A stretch of 64,000 bases of DNA from Massilia phosphatilytica (lineage in GTDB: Bacteria > Pseudomonadota > Gammaproteobacteria > Burkholderiales > Burkholderiaceae_D), in NCBI RefSeq assembly GCF_002968015.1, contig NZ_PUIP01000017.1, forward strand, positions 1-64,000. Reading direction: 5' to 3'. The position numbers were made by a program, and so were the translations under genes. How positions within the stretch are numbered: the stretch's first letter is position 1; the number at the start of each line of letters is the position of its first letter. The notes beneath the pieces are model-generated. The model saw nothing but the letters and a program-made list of their open reading frames with translations. It was not told the DNA's origin and ran no database searches. Below, piece after piece: positions 45,227 to 53,698 of the stretch.

Positions 45227-46516
45227 ATGAAAACCGAGGAGACCACCATCGCGCCCCCGTCGCCGGAGGCCTCGACCTGGCTGTCGAAGCTGGGTCCGGG
45301 CCTGATCACCGGTGCGGCCGACGACGACCCGAGCGGCATCGCCACGTATTCGCAGGCCGGCGCCCAGTTCGGGTTCAACCTGCTGTGGACACTGCTGCTG
45401 ACGTATCCGCTGATGGCCGCCATCCAGGTCATCAGCGCCAACATCGGCCGCGTGACGGGGCGCGGCCTCGCCACCAACCTGCAGCGCTATGCGCCGCGCG
45501 GGGTCGTGTGGGGCATCGTAGGCCTGCTGCTCGTCGCGAACATCATCAACATCGCGGCCGACGTGGCGGCGATGGGCGAGGCGATGTCGCTCATCGCGCC
45601 CGGCCGGCCGCTGTGGTACGCCGTCGGCTTCGGCGTGCTGTCCGTGCTGCTGCAGGTATTCATCCCTTACCAGCGCTACGTGAACCTGCTCAAGTGGCTC
45701 ACGCTCGTGCTGCTCGCGTACGTGGCCACCGTGTTCGTCGTCCACGTGCCGTGGGGCGTCGTGCTGAAGTCGACCGTGTGGCCGCACGTCGCATGGAACA
45801 AGGACTACCTCACGACGATCGTCGCCGTGTTCGGCACGACGATCAGTCCCTATCTGTTCTTCTGGCAGGCGTCGCAGGAAGTCGAGGAATTGCGCGCGGA
45901 CGACAACGCGGAGCCGCTGCGGCGCGCACCCGACCAGGCCAGGCGCCAGTTCAGCCGCATCCGCTTCGACACGCTCGTGGGCATGGCCGTGTCGAACGGC
46001 GTCGCGTTCTTCATCATGCTGACGACGGCCGCCACCCTGCACGCGCAGGGCGTGCACGACCTGCAGTCGTCCGCGCAGGCCGCATCGGCCCTGAAACCCG
46101 TCGCGGGCGAACTCGCGTTCGCCCTGTTCGCGCTGGGCATCGTGGGCACGGGCCTGCTCGCGATCCCCGTGCTGGCCGGTTCCGCCGCGTACGCGATGGC
46201 CGGCACGTTCCACTGGAAGAGCAGCCTGGGCGCGGAATTCTCGGCCGCGCGCAAGTTCTACGGCATCATCATCGTCGCCACGCTGGCGGGCGTCGGCATC
46301 AACTTCATGCCGCTCGACCCGATCAAGGCGCTGTACTGGAGCGCGGTGCTGAACGGCGTCATCGCCGTGCCCGTGATGGCGATCATGATGCTGGTGGCGT
46401 CGAGCCCGCGCATCATGGGCGAACTGACGATCGCGCCGCGCCTGCGCGCCATGGGCTGGCTGTGCACCGGCGTGATGGCCGCGGCGACGATCGCGATGTT
46501 CGCGTCCTTCCTCTGA
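45227..46516 (+). CDS. NRAMP-family-like transporter with divergent metal motifs
   Basis: A 429-residue membrane protein with about 11 hydrophobic segments and the NRAMP start LGPGLITGAADDDPSGIATY. Canonical metal importers have DPGN in helix 1 and MPHN-type A-x-x-M in helix 6; here these read DDPSG and FGTTISPYLFFWQ, so the classical Asp-Asn-Met site is incomplete. Many proteobacterial paralogues look like this. The substrate is uncertain (Mn, Mg or another cation). In-frame upstream ATGs at 45215, 45218 and 45176 are possible but have no better ribosome site. Convergent with the next gene. Confidence 0.85.
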   Translation: MKTEETTIAPPSPEASTWLSKLGPGLITGAADDDPSGIATYSQAGAQFGFNLLWTLLLTYPLMAAIQVISANIGRVTGRGLATNLQRYAPRGVVWGIVGLLLVANIINIAADVAAMGEAMSLIAPGRPLWYAVGFGVLSVLLQVFIPYQRYVNLLKWLTLVLLAYVATVFVVHVPWGVVLKSTVWPHVAWNKDYLTTIVAVFGTTISPYLFFWQASQEVEELRADDNAEPLRRAPDQARRQFSRIRFDTLVGMAVSNGVAFFIMLTTAATLHAQGVHDLQSSAQAASALKPVAGELAFALFALGIVGTGLLAIPVLAGSAAYAMAGTFHWKSSLGAEFSAARKFYGIIIVATLAGVGINFMPLDPIKALYWSAVLNGVIAVPVMAIMMLVASSPRIMGELTIAPRLRAMGWLCTGVMAAATIAMFASFL

Positions 46517-46519
46517 CAA

Positions 46520-47617
46520 TTACTGCATGTCGATCCGCCCGTAGATCCCGTGCGACTCGTCGGCGGGCCCTGCCGTGTAGAACAGCGTGTTCGTCGGCTG
46601 GTTCTGTACGCCGTTGCCGAACGCGATGCCCCACAAGCCGTCGATGACGATCGGCGTGCGGTCGGCCTTCGACAATGTGCCGATGAAGCCGCCCGTGGAC
46701 GGGTTGTAGGCGTTGATCTTGCCGTCACCGAAGTTCGCGACGAGCAGCGCATTGCTGAAGTCACCGAAGTTGGCCGGCGCCATGGCGATACCCCACGGCG
46801 CATTCAGTGCGCCGCCCGCAGCCAGCCGGTGCAGGAACACACCGCCCGTGTCGTACACGTCGACGACGCCCAGGCCCGCGCCCTTGACCTCGTCGTTGCC
46901 GGCCGTCTCGCGCTGGGCATAGGCCACGTAGATGCGGTCGCCGATGGCCTGGATGCCGAACGGCCCGTAGCCGGCCGGCAGGCTAGGATCGACGAAGCCG
47001 CCGGGCAGCGTCGCTTTCTGGAAGCTGGCGTTGTAGACATCGATGCGGTTGTTGCGGAAGTCGGCCGCGTACAGGTAGTTGGCGCCCGAGAAAGCGGCGA
47101 TGGCCAGGCCCTTGTAGACGGCGCTGCCGCCCGTGTCGACGGCCGTCACGGCGTTCGTGCGGTTCACCGCCGGGGACCAGCCCGACACGGTGCCCGTCTC
47201 GCCCACGAAGATGAACGGACTGGCACCGGTCACCCCGTTCTGCGTGACCTTGAAGTCCTGGCTGCCGTTGTACACGATGCCGGTGACGCCGGCGGGGACC
47301 GCGACGACGAGTGTCTGCGGCACCCCGTTGCCGTCGTACAGCGTCGACGTCGCGCTGCCGTTGTTGGCGACCCAGACGAAGGCCGTCGGGTTGAACGCGA
47401 GGCCCCAGGCGTTGACGAGGTGGGTGTCGGTGTGGGCCGCGCCGCTGGACTGGTCGGTGACGAGGGCAGTGGTGGCGAATGCGCTCGTGATCACCGGGGG
47501 CATGGTGACGGGCGGCGTCATCGGGTGGTCGTCGCCGCCACCGCCGCAGGCCGCGACGGCGGCGCCGAGCACGATGCCGCACAGGAGGCGGACCGCCGGA
47601 TTCGATTGCAGGTTCAT
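46520..47617 (-). CDS. TIGR03118-family putative lipoprotein
   Basis: A 365-residue protein. The N-terminus MNLQSNPAVRLLCGIVLGAA ends at a lipobox-like AVAAC followed by glycines. The body has beta-propeller-like repeats and family blocks such as SNLVN-like HLVNAWGLAFNPTAFVWVAN, GLAIAAFSGANYLYAADFRN, and NAPWGIAMAPANFGDFSNA. Function is unknown; the family is a set of uncharacterised exported proteins. GAGGTG precedes the ATG. It lies 74 bp beyond the porin-like gene on the same strand. Confidence 0.85.
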   Translation of the reverse strand: MNLQSNPAVRLLCGIVLGAAVAACGGGGDDHPMTPPVTMPPVITSAFATTALVTDQSSGAAHTDTHLVNAWGLAFNPTAFVWVANNGSATSTLYDGNGVPQTLVVAVPAGVTGIVYNGSQDFKVTQNGVTGASPFIFVGETGTVSGWSPAVNRTNAVTAVDTGGSAVYKGLAIAAFSGANYLYAADFRNNRIDVYNASFQKATLPGGFVDPSLPAGYGPFGIQAIGDRIYVAYAQRETAGNDEVKGAGLGVVDVYDTGGVFLHRLAAGGALNAPWGIAMAPANFGDFSNALLVANFGDGKINAYNPSTGGFIGTLSKADRTPIVIDGLWGIAFGNGVQNQPTNTLFYTAGPADESHGIYGRIDMQ

Positions 47618-47691
47618 GATTGCACCTCAGATGGAAGGGACGACGTTAATGCCCCCATCCGCGCGCAAGGTTCAATCGGATCGCAGGTATT

Positions 47692-48399
47692 TCAAAAGCG
47701 CAGGCTGGCGCCGGCGAACAGGGCGCGGGCGCGTGGGAGGCCGATGCCGGCCCCGTGCACGAGGGTCTGCCAGCCGGCCTGCAGGCGCCAGTCACCCGTG
47801 TCCCAGGCGAGCGTGGCGCGCAGGTCGGCGCGGTCCTCGTCGCCCCAGTGGTAATCGGTGCCGAACGGATGCAGCAGGCCTGCATGCAGCGCCAGCGCCA
47901 CGCGTTCGCCCAGCGGGATGCCGCCGTTCAGGTCGAGGTAGACGGTGCTGCCCCCGCCGTAATAGGCGGGCGAATACGATACGCGTGCGTTGACGCGGTC
48001 GTACGTGAGGCCGGCGTAGAACTCGTGGTAGTCGACTTCGTGGTTGCGCAGGTAGATCGTGCGGGTGACGCCGGCATCCCACGACAGCCGCGACGTCAGC
48101 GGCAGCGCGCGTCCGCCATAGGCGATCAGGAGGCCCTGGCCGCGGCCGTACAAATCGATGGGCGTGGCGAACGTGCCGGCATACCAGCCGCCGTCGAAGT
48201 CATGGTCCACGCGCAGCTGCACCGCGGGTTGCCGGCCCAGCGAGACGCCGCGCACCGCGTATTCGGACACGACGGAGAGGTCGGCACTGGTCTGCGCCAA
48301 TGCGCAGGGCGCCGCGAGGATGGCGGCGGCAAATGCGAACGCGCCCGTCAACGCGGGCGCGGGGAGGGAAGGCTGGCGGTCGTGGTCGTCGATGGGCAT
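47692..48399 (-). CDS. TorF-family putative porin (outer-membrane beta-barrel)
   Basis: About 235 residues with a signal peptide ending ALA-QTSADL and alternating hydrophobic beta-strands through to a terminal phenylalanine, the outer-membrane insertion signal. It resembles the TIGR02001/TorF group (SADLSVVSEYAVRGVSLGRQ). The ATG at 48399 gives a 52-base overlap with the protease gene; a TTG at 48351 overlapping the protease TGA (TTGA) is an alternative that still leaves a signal peptide. It is the last gene of the sigma/anti-sigma/protease operon. Confidence 0.8.
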   Translation of the reverse strand: MPIDDHDRQPSLPAPALTGAFAFAAAILAAPCALAQTSADLSVVSEYAVRGVSLGRQPAVQLRVDHDFDGGWYAGTFATPIDLYGRGQGLLIAYGGRALPLTSRLSWDAGVTRTIYLRNHEVDYHEFYAGLTYDRVNARVSYSPAYYGGGSTVYLDLNGGIPLGERVALALHAGLLHPFGTDYHWGDEDRADLRATLAWDTGDWRLQAGWQTLVHGAGIGLPRARALFAGASLRF

Positions 48400-49652
48400 A
48401 GGCAAAAACAGGCTCCGGCGGCGCGCGCAACGGCCGCGCAGGCATCTATGCTACCAGCTTGTCCGGCGCCGGACGCCAGCGCGGTGGGCAGCACCCGTGC
48501 GCCTGCGTCGAGGTCGGCCCGCAACCGGGCCGGCGCGGTCCCGGGACGCAGTTCCAGCACGAGCGCCGCGAGCCCCGCCACGTGGGCCGCCGCATACGAC
48601 GAGCCGGACACCAGCCCGAAGCGCGCGCCCGGCAGCGACGTGGGCACGTCCGTGCCCGGCGCACGCAGCGATCCGGGCGGCGGCGCGCGCTGCGTGTCGG
48701 ACGCCACCGCGATCACACCCGGATGCGACGCGGGAAAGCCGCCGTCGGGCTGCGCCGGATCGGCCGCACCGACGAGCGTCACGCCGCGCGCGAGGGCCGC
48801 GTCGAGCAGGGCTTCCAGCAGCCGGTCGCGCGGGCCGCCGAGGCTCATGTTGATGACGCGCGCCTCGCTCATCAGCGCAAAATTGATCGCCTTCCCGAGC
48901 GTGAAGCTGTTGCAGCGGGCGGGCGGTCCGGCCGTCTCCCAGCACGCGCGCAGGGCCAGCAGCCGGGCGCCCGGCGCGACGCCCGCGATGCCCAGTCCAT
49001 TGCCTTCGCGCGCGGCGATGATGCCGGCGACGGCCGTGCCGTGCGGTTCCGCGCCGTCCGGATACGCATCGACGAAGTTGCGGCGCAGTTTGATCTGGCC
49101 GTCGAGGTCGGGGTGGGTCGCGTCGACGCCGCTGTCGATGATGGCCACCGTCACGCCGCGTCCCGTGCTGGCGCGGTGCAGCGCGGTCAGTTGCCACGCG
49201 TGCGCGGCCGGTTGCACGGGCAGCAGCGGATCGTCCTGTGCCAGGCCATGGTAGTCCTGGATGGCCTGGGCCCACGCGACGCGCGGGTCGTGCGCGAGCG
49301 TGTCGAGCAGGCGGTCGACGGGGCCCGTGCCCGTGTCCTCCATCAGGAAGCAGTCGATGCCGATGGCGGGCATCGGCCAGTCGTCGACGACGCGCAGGCC
49401 GTAGGTGGCCGCGAGGTCGCGCGCGACGCGGCGGCGCGCGGCACGGGTGCCGTCCTCGGTGTAGCCGCCGCCGTAGGCGCCGTCGGGCCGGAAGTGCGGC
49501 GACGGCATGCGCAGCATCACGAGCACCTGGCGCGTCGCCGGCGCGGGTGTCGAGACCGCGTGCGTGGCGGCCTGCGCATCCGCGCTCGCGCGCGGCAGCA
49601 CGCACGCGAACGCGATCAAGACCGCGTACAGGGCGAGCAGGGCGGCTTTCAC
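48348..49652 (-). CDS. S8 (subtilisin-like) serine peptidase, exported
   Basis: A 434-residue exported protease starting at a GTG that overlaps the anti-sigma stop (GTGA). After a signal peptide there is a propeptide-like region (about 40-140; QVLVMLRMPSPHFRP). The catalytic triad is Asp at about 171 (VTVAIIDSGVDATHPDLDG), His at about 203 (GAEPHGTAVAGIIAARE) and Ser at about 352 (LVSGSSYAAAHVAGLAALVL), where the usual GTSMAAPH reads GSSYAAAH. It may cleave an envelope substrate and so feed back on the sigma factor system. Confidence 0.9.
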   Translation of the reverse strand: MKAALLALYAVLIAFACVLPRASADAQAATHAVSTPAPATRQVLVMLRMPSPHFRPDGAYGGGYTEDGTRAARRRVARDLAATYGLRVVDDWPMPAIGIDCFLMEDTGTGPVDRLLDTLAHDPRVAWAQAIQDYHGLAQDDPLLPVQPAAHAWQLTALHRASTGRGVTVAIIDSGVDATHPDLDGQIKLRRNFVDAYPDGAEPHGTAVAGIIAAREGNGLGIAGVAPGARLLALRACWETAGPPARCNSFTLGKAINFALMSEARVINMSLGGPRDRLLEALLDAALARGVTLVGAADPAQPDGGFPASHPGVIAVASDTQRAPPPGSLRAPGTDVPTSLPGARFGLVSGSSYAAAHVAGLAALVLELRPGTAPARLRADLDAGARVLPTALASGAGQAGSIDACAAVARAAGACFCLCPSTTTTASLPSPRPR

Positions 49653-50287
49653 GGCTGCCTGTCCACGACGAGCGGTTCGGCCAGCGTCACGGCCGGCTCC
49701 GCGCGCAACCGGGCCAGTACCGGATCGAGCTGGCCGTCCGCGCCGACCAGCCACGCATCCGTGACGGTCGGCCCGCCGACGATGCGCGCACCGCTGGCCC
49801 GCACGATGCGCCGCAGTTCCGCTTCCGCCGTGTCGGGGCGGAAGGTCACGACGACCCGCGCCATGCCGTTCGCGCCGGCGGCGCCGAGGGCGCGGTAGCT
49901 GTCCGGCTGCGTGGAAGGGCGCGCCAGCAGCGCGGCCAGCACCGCGATCGCGCAGAATTGAAACGCGACGGCGGCGCGCAGCCACGTGCGGTCGTTCGCG
50001 GCGACGCGGTCGCGCCAGCGTTGCAGCAGGCGCGGCGCCGGTGTCTCGGGCGCCGTGTCCAGCTGCGGCATCAAGCGCGCCAGCGCGCGGTCCGGATCGA
50101 AGTCCAGTTCCCGGCCAGGCCCGGCCGCATGCACCGTGCGCAGCAGCGCGAGGTCGGCGCGGCAGTGGGCGCAGGTTTCCACGTGGGCCTGCACGCGTTC
50201 CAGTTCGGCGCCGGCGAGGGTGCCGTTCGCGAGCCAGGGCAGGGCGTCCTGCGCCTCGAGGTGAAGCGCGTCGATGGAAGGCTTCAT
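49649..50287 (-). CDS. Anti-sigma factor with zinc-binding N-terminus
   Basis: A 212-residue protein. The N-terminal zinc anti-sigma module has the H-x3-C-x2-C motif (VQAHVETCAHCRADLALL). A transmembrane helix (about 105-125; AAVAFQFCAIAVLAALLARP) follows, then a periplasmic domain (VVVTFRPDTAEAELRRIVRA, then ARIVGGPTVTDAWLVGADG) whose strand-helix pattern resembles the propeptide/inhibitor I9 fold. It overlaps the sigma gene by ATGA and the protease by GTGA. It should hold the sigma factor at the membrane until a signal releases it. Confidence 0.8.
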   Translation of the reverse strand: MKPSIDALHLEAQDALPWLANGTLAGAELERVQAHVETCAHCRADLALLRTVHAAGPGRELDFDPDRALARLMPQLDTAPETPAPRLLQRWRDRVAANDRTWLRAAVAFQFCAIAVLAALLARPSTQPDSYRALGAAGANGMARVVVTFRPDTAEAELRRIVRASGARIVGGPTVTDAWLVGADGQLDPVLARLRAEPAVTLAEPLVVDRQP

Positions 50288-50853
50288 GGCCGGACCTCCA
50301 GCTGGTCTTCCAGCAGCGTTGCCAGGCGGCGGCGCGCGTGGAACAGGCGTGTCTTGACGGTGTTGACGGGACATTCCATGATTTCTGCGATTTCTGCGTA
50401 GCCCATGTCGTGATAGAAGGTCAGCTGGAACGCGGCACGCTGCGCCAGCGGCAAGGTGGCGAGGGCCGCGTCGACCGCGTGCGCGAGGCGCTGCTGCTCG
50501 AAGCGCCAGTCGGGCCGGCCCGCGTCGTCCGCCGCGTACTCGTCGGCCGCGGCGTCCAGCGGCTCGTCGAGCGCGTGCAACGCCTTGCAGGCCTTGCGGT
50601 AGGCGATCGCGAACACCCAGGTCGACACCTTGCAGCTGCCGTCGAACGTCGCGGCTTTCTGCCAGACGACGAGCAGGGTGTCGTTGACGATTTCCTCGAT
50701 CAGCGGCACGCTGCGCGTCATCCGTTGGAGGAAGCGCGCCAGGCGCGGAAAATACGCGCGGTACAGCATCTCGAAGGCGCGCCGGTCCCCGGCCGCGACC
50801 CGACTCACCAGGCTGGCCTCGTTCCCGATCGTTCCTTCAACGTTCCCGTCCAC
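50284..50853 (-). CDS. ECF RNA polymerase sigma factor
   Basis: About 189 residues: region 2 (DRRAFEMLYRAYFPRLARFL, then IEEIVNDTLLVVWQKAATFD) and region 4 (LPLAQRAAFQLTFYHDMGYA, then EIMECPVNTVKTRLFHARR). I chose the GTG at 50853 because the family core begins soon after and a purine-rich AGAGAG lies upstream; a TTG at 50901 is a longer but weaker option. It is first of the coupled sigma/anti-sigma/S8/TorF operon and likely controls it. Confidence 0.88.
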   Translation of the reverse strand: MDGNVEGTIGNEASLVSRVAAGDRRAFEMLYRAYFPRLARFLQRMTRSVPLIEEIVNDTLLVVWQKAATFDGSCKVSTWVFAIAYRKACKALHALDEPLDAAADEYAADDAGRPDWRFEQQRLAHAVDAALATLPLAQRAAFQLTFYHDMGYAEIAEIMECPVNTVKTRLFHARRRLATLLEDQLEVRP

Positions 50854-51013
50854 GCATGCGCTCTCTGCTGTTTTGCGGTGAATACCCGCCGGCCGCCCCA
50901 AGGTTCATGCGTTCCGCAAATATTTTTTGCCACACGTGATTTTCACACGGATCGCCGTTGCCGGGATGCGCCGGGCGTGTCACGATGTCGCTATGCTAAC
51001 GAAAACTTGCCCC

Positions 51014-51439
51014 ATGAAACGACTTGCCATGCCCTTCCTCGCCGCCGCACTGGTCTTGTCCGGCGCCGCTCATGCCCAGTTGAAGCAGGATACACCCCGT
51101 CCGCTCGGCTACAAGAAAGTCGCCGACGCGCTGGCCGGATTGCAAAAGAATCCGGACGCGCAGGTCTCCCATCCGAGCGGCTGGACCGTCTATACCATCA
51201 AGAAACCGGAGGTGGCCGTATGGTCGTTCGTGCCGGAAAAGCATGAAGCCTACCCGGCCGTCGTCCGGCGCCTGATCCGCAAGACGGACGCGGGCACGTT
51301 CGTCGAGATGAAAGTGCTGTGCGAAGCGAAGCGGGACGCCTGCGGCCGGCTGGCCGTGCACTTCCAGCAGATGACCGAACAGATGCAGCAGAAACTGCAG
51401 GAGATGCAGGCGCAGAAGGGGCAGGAAACCGGGAAGTGA
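51014..51439 (+). CDS. Conserved exported protein of unknown function
   Basis: A 141-residue protein with a signal peptide (MKRLAMPFLAAALVLSGAAH) and a small domain with two cysteines (MKVLCEAKRDACGRLAVHF), probably a disulphide. The tail (QQMTEQMQQKLQEMQAQKGQ) is a charged coiled coil. I do not recognise the family. It stands alone; its stop is adjacent to the convergent LysR gene. Confidence 0.75.
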   Translation: MKRLAMPFLAAALVLSGAAHAQLKQDTPRPLGYKKVADALAGLQKNPDAQVSHPSGWTVYTIKKPEVAVWSFVPEKHEAYPAVVRRLIRKTDAGTFVEMKVLCEAKRDACGRLAVHFQQMTEQMQQKLQEMQAQKGQETGK

Positions 51440-52378
51440 TTACCGGTTGACCACGACCTTGGCCGCGGCCGTCACCTGGTCGCGCAGCCACTTGTGTTCG
51501 GGCGACTGGTGCACGCGCTGGTGCCACAGTTGATAAAAGCGCATCGGCGGGAACTTGATCGGCACCGTGAAGTTTTTCAGCGGCAGCGTCTTTTCGTAGA
51601 AGCGGATGAACTGGCGGCCCGTCGTCAGCACGAGGTCCGTCTGCGTGAGCATGTACGGGATCAGGCCGAAATAGGGCGATTCCACGGCCACCTTGCGGTG
51701 CATGCCCTGGCGCTCGAGGAAGGCGTCGATCACGCCGTGGTAGCCGGGCAGCATCGCCGTCGGCGCGATGTGCGGCAGCGTGAGGTAGTCCTCGACCGTC
51801 ATCGCGTCGGACGCCGTGCGCTTGGCGTAGGCGCTGTCGGCGCGCATCGTGCAGATGATCGGGTCTTCGAACAGTTTCGAGATGTGCAGGTGCGACGGCG
51901 GCTCGTCCCAGTTGGCGATGACGAGGTCCATCTCGCCGTCCGACAGCATGCGCAGGTAGTCCGTGCCCGGCCCCAGGTGGTGGATCGTCACGCGGCTGTT
52001 CGGCGCGCCGCGCCGGATCGACGCGACGACGCCCGGCAGGAACTGCGTGTCGAGGTAGTCGGGCGCGGCGATGTGGAACGTGCGGTCGGCCTGTTCCGGC
52101 ACGAACGGCGTCTTGCGGACGAACAGGCTCTCCGTCTCGTCGAGGATGCGCTTGGCCGGCTTGAGCAGGCTTTCGCCGTGCTGCGTCGGCACCATGCCGC
52201 GCGCGCCGCGCACGAGCAGCGGGTCGCCCGTCAGCTCGCGCAGCTTGCGCAGCGATGCCGAGATCGACGGTTGCGGCTGGTTCAGCTTGAGGGCGACGCG
52301 CGAGACGTTTTTCTCGACCAGCAGCAGATAGAGGATGCGGATCAGGTGCAGGTCGAGGTGCTGGGGCAGGCTGGACAT
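51440..52378 (-). CDS. LysR-family regulator divergent from puuD
   Basis: A 312-residue LysR protein. The HTH lies in residues 8-65 (LIRILYLLLVEKNVSRVALK, then LNQPQPSISASLRKLRELTG) and the effector domain follows (FHIAAPDYLDTQFLPGVVAS). It is transcribed away from puuD across 117 bp containing an AT-rich inverted repeat, so control of urate use is the natural inference. The inducer is unknown. Confidence 0.9.
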   Translation of the reverse strand: MSSLPQHLDLHLIRILYLLLVEKNVSRVALKLNQPQPSISASLRKLRELTGDPLLVRGARGMVPTQHGESLLKPAKRILDETESLFVRKTPFVPEQADRTFHIAAPDYLDTQFLPGVVASIRRGAPNSRVTIHHLGPGTDYLRMLSDGEMDLVIANWDEPPSHLHISKLFEDPIICTMRADSAYAKRTASDAMTVEDYLTLPHIAPTAMLPGYHGVIDAFLERQGMHRKVAVESPYFGLIPYMLTQTDLVLTTGRQFIRFYEKTLPLKNFTVPIKFPPMRFYQLWHQRVHQSPEHKWLRDQVTAAAKVVVNR

Positions 52379-52419
52379 GGGGATGTTTTATAGAATTGTT
52401 ATATACGTAGTCTGATTTT

Positions 52420-52434
52420 AAATATACGATATTT
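52420..52434. promoter_or_regulatory. AT-rich inverted repeat in the LysR-puuD divergent region
   Basis: AAATATACGATATTT is a 6+3+6 inverted repeat in the AT-rich spacer between the two divergent genes, 61 bases before puuD. It is a candidate binding site for the LysR protein; the T/A-rich half-sites fit the loose LysR pattern. Confidence 0.45.
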
Positions 52435-52495
52435 TTCATGTTCTAGAAAATATATCGACGGCGGTGTCGCCTGCCGGTCACGCTGAGGAGCCCCG

Positions 52496-53698
52496 ATGGA
52501 ATACCTGGTCCCGTACCTACTCGAATGGATGAACATGCTGGTGCGCTGGCTGCACGTCATCACCGGCATCGCCTGGATCGGCGCGTCGTTCTACTTCGTC
52601 TGGCTGGACAATTCGCTGCGTCCGCCGTCAGCCGGTTCCGATCTCGCGCGGAAGGGCGTGGCGGGCGAGTTGTGGGCCGTGCACGGCGGCGGGTTCTACA
52701 ATCCGCAGAAATACCTCGTCGCGCCGGCCGAACTGCCGGCGGAACTGCACTGGTTCAAATGGGAAGCCTATTCGACGTGGCTGTCGGGCTTCGCGCTGCT
52801 CGTCATCGTGTACTGGCTGAATGCCCAGGCGATGATGGTCGACCGCGGCGTGGCCGACCTTACGAGCGGGCAGGCCATCGGCCTCGGGTTCGGGAGCCTC
52901 GTCGCCGGCTGGATCGTGTACGACCTGCTGTGCCGCTCGACGCTCGGCAAGCACGACCTCGCGTTCGGCATCGTGGTCTTCGTACTGCTGGTCGGTGCGG
53001 CCTGGGTGCTCACTCACTTTCTCAGCGGCCGCGCCGCCTACATCCACGTGGGCGCAATGATCGGCACGATCATGGTCGCGAACGTGGCCATGGTGATCAT
53101 CCCCGGCCAGAGAAGGATGGTCGCGGCGATGCGCGCGGGCCAGAAGCCGGATCCCGTCTACGGCATCCGCGGCAAGCAGCGCAGTGTCCACAACAACTAC
53201 TTCACGTTGCCGGTGCTGTTCATCATGATCAGCAACCACTTCGCGATGACCTACCGCCACCCGCATGCGTGGGCCGTGCTGGGCACGATCATGGCCGCCG
53301 GGGTCTTCATCCGCCACTTCTTCAACCTGCGCCACAAGGGCCGCGTGGAGTGGAGGTATCCGGCGATCGGCGTGGCGCTGCTGCTGGGGCTTGCCGTGGT
53401 GCTGGCGCCGCCGCGGCCGAGCGTGGCGAAAGAAACGGTGCCGTTCGCGCGGGTGGAGACGATCCTGCGCGAGCGCTGCGTGTCCTGCCACGCGGCGCAC
53501 CCGGCGCAGCCCGGCTTCGCGAGCGCGCCGGCCGGGGTGATGCTGGACGACGCCCACGGCATCGCGCAGAACGCGCCCCGTATCTATCAACAGGCCGTGC
53601 AGCTCAAGGCGATGCCGCTGGCGAACATGACCAACATGACGGACGCGGAACGCGCCGAGTTGGGCGCGTGGTTCGAAGCGGGGGCGAAAACCCGTTGA
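52496..53698 (+). CDS. puuD: Urate hydroxylase PuuD (membrane, cytochrome c tail)
   Basis: A 400-residue membrane protein with about nine hydrophobic segments, starting MEYLVPYLLEWMNMLVRWLH and matching the PuuD family. A C-terminal cytochrome c-like domain (from about residue 310) carries one haem motif, ERCVSCHAAHPAQPG. PuuD oxidises urate to 5-hydroxyisourate using the respiratory chain instead of oxygen directly. GAGGAG precedes the ATG. No other urate-pathway gene lies in the window. The adjacent LysR gene is divergent; the S9 peptidase gene is convergent with no gap. Confidence 0.93.
   Translation: MEYLVPYLLEWMNMLVRWLHVITGIAWIGASFYFVWLDNSLRPPSAGSDLARKGVAGELWAVHGGGFYNPQKYLVAPAELPAELHWFKWEAYSTWLSGFALLVIVYWLNAQAMMVDRGVADLTSGQAIGLGFGSLVAGWIVYDLLCRSTLGKHDLAFGIVVFVLLVGAAWVLTHFLSGRAAYIHVGAMIGTIMVANVAMVIIPGQRRMVAAMRAGQKPDPVYGIRGKQRSVHNNYFTLPVLFIMISNHFAMTYRHPHAWAVLGTIMAAGVFIRHFFNLRHKGRVEWRYPAIGVALLLGLAVVLAPPRPSVAKETVPFARVETILRERCVSCHAAHPAQPGFASAPAGVMLDDAHGIAQNAPRIYQQAVQLKAMPLANMTNMTDAERAELGAWFEAGAKTR

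Noticed and set aside
43325..46519. Minus-strand open frame of over 1000 codons opposite the DUF885 and NRAMP-like genes
   Set aside because: It is His/Arg/Gly/Ala-rich and without any domain; typical antisense shadow of high-GC coding DNA.
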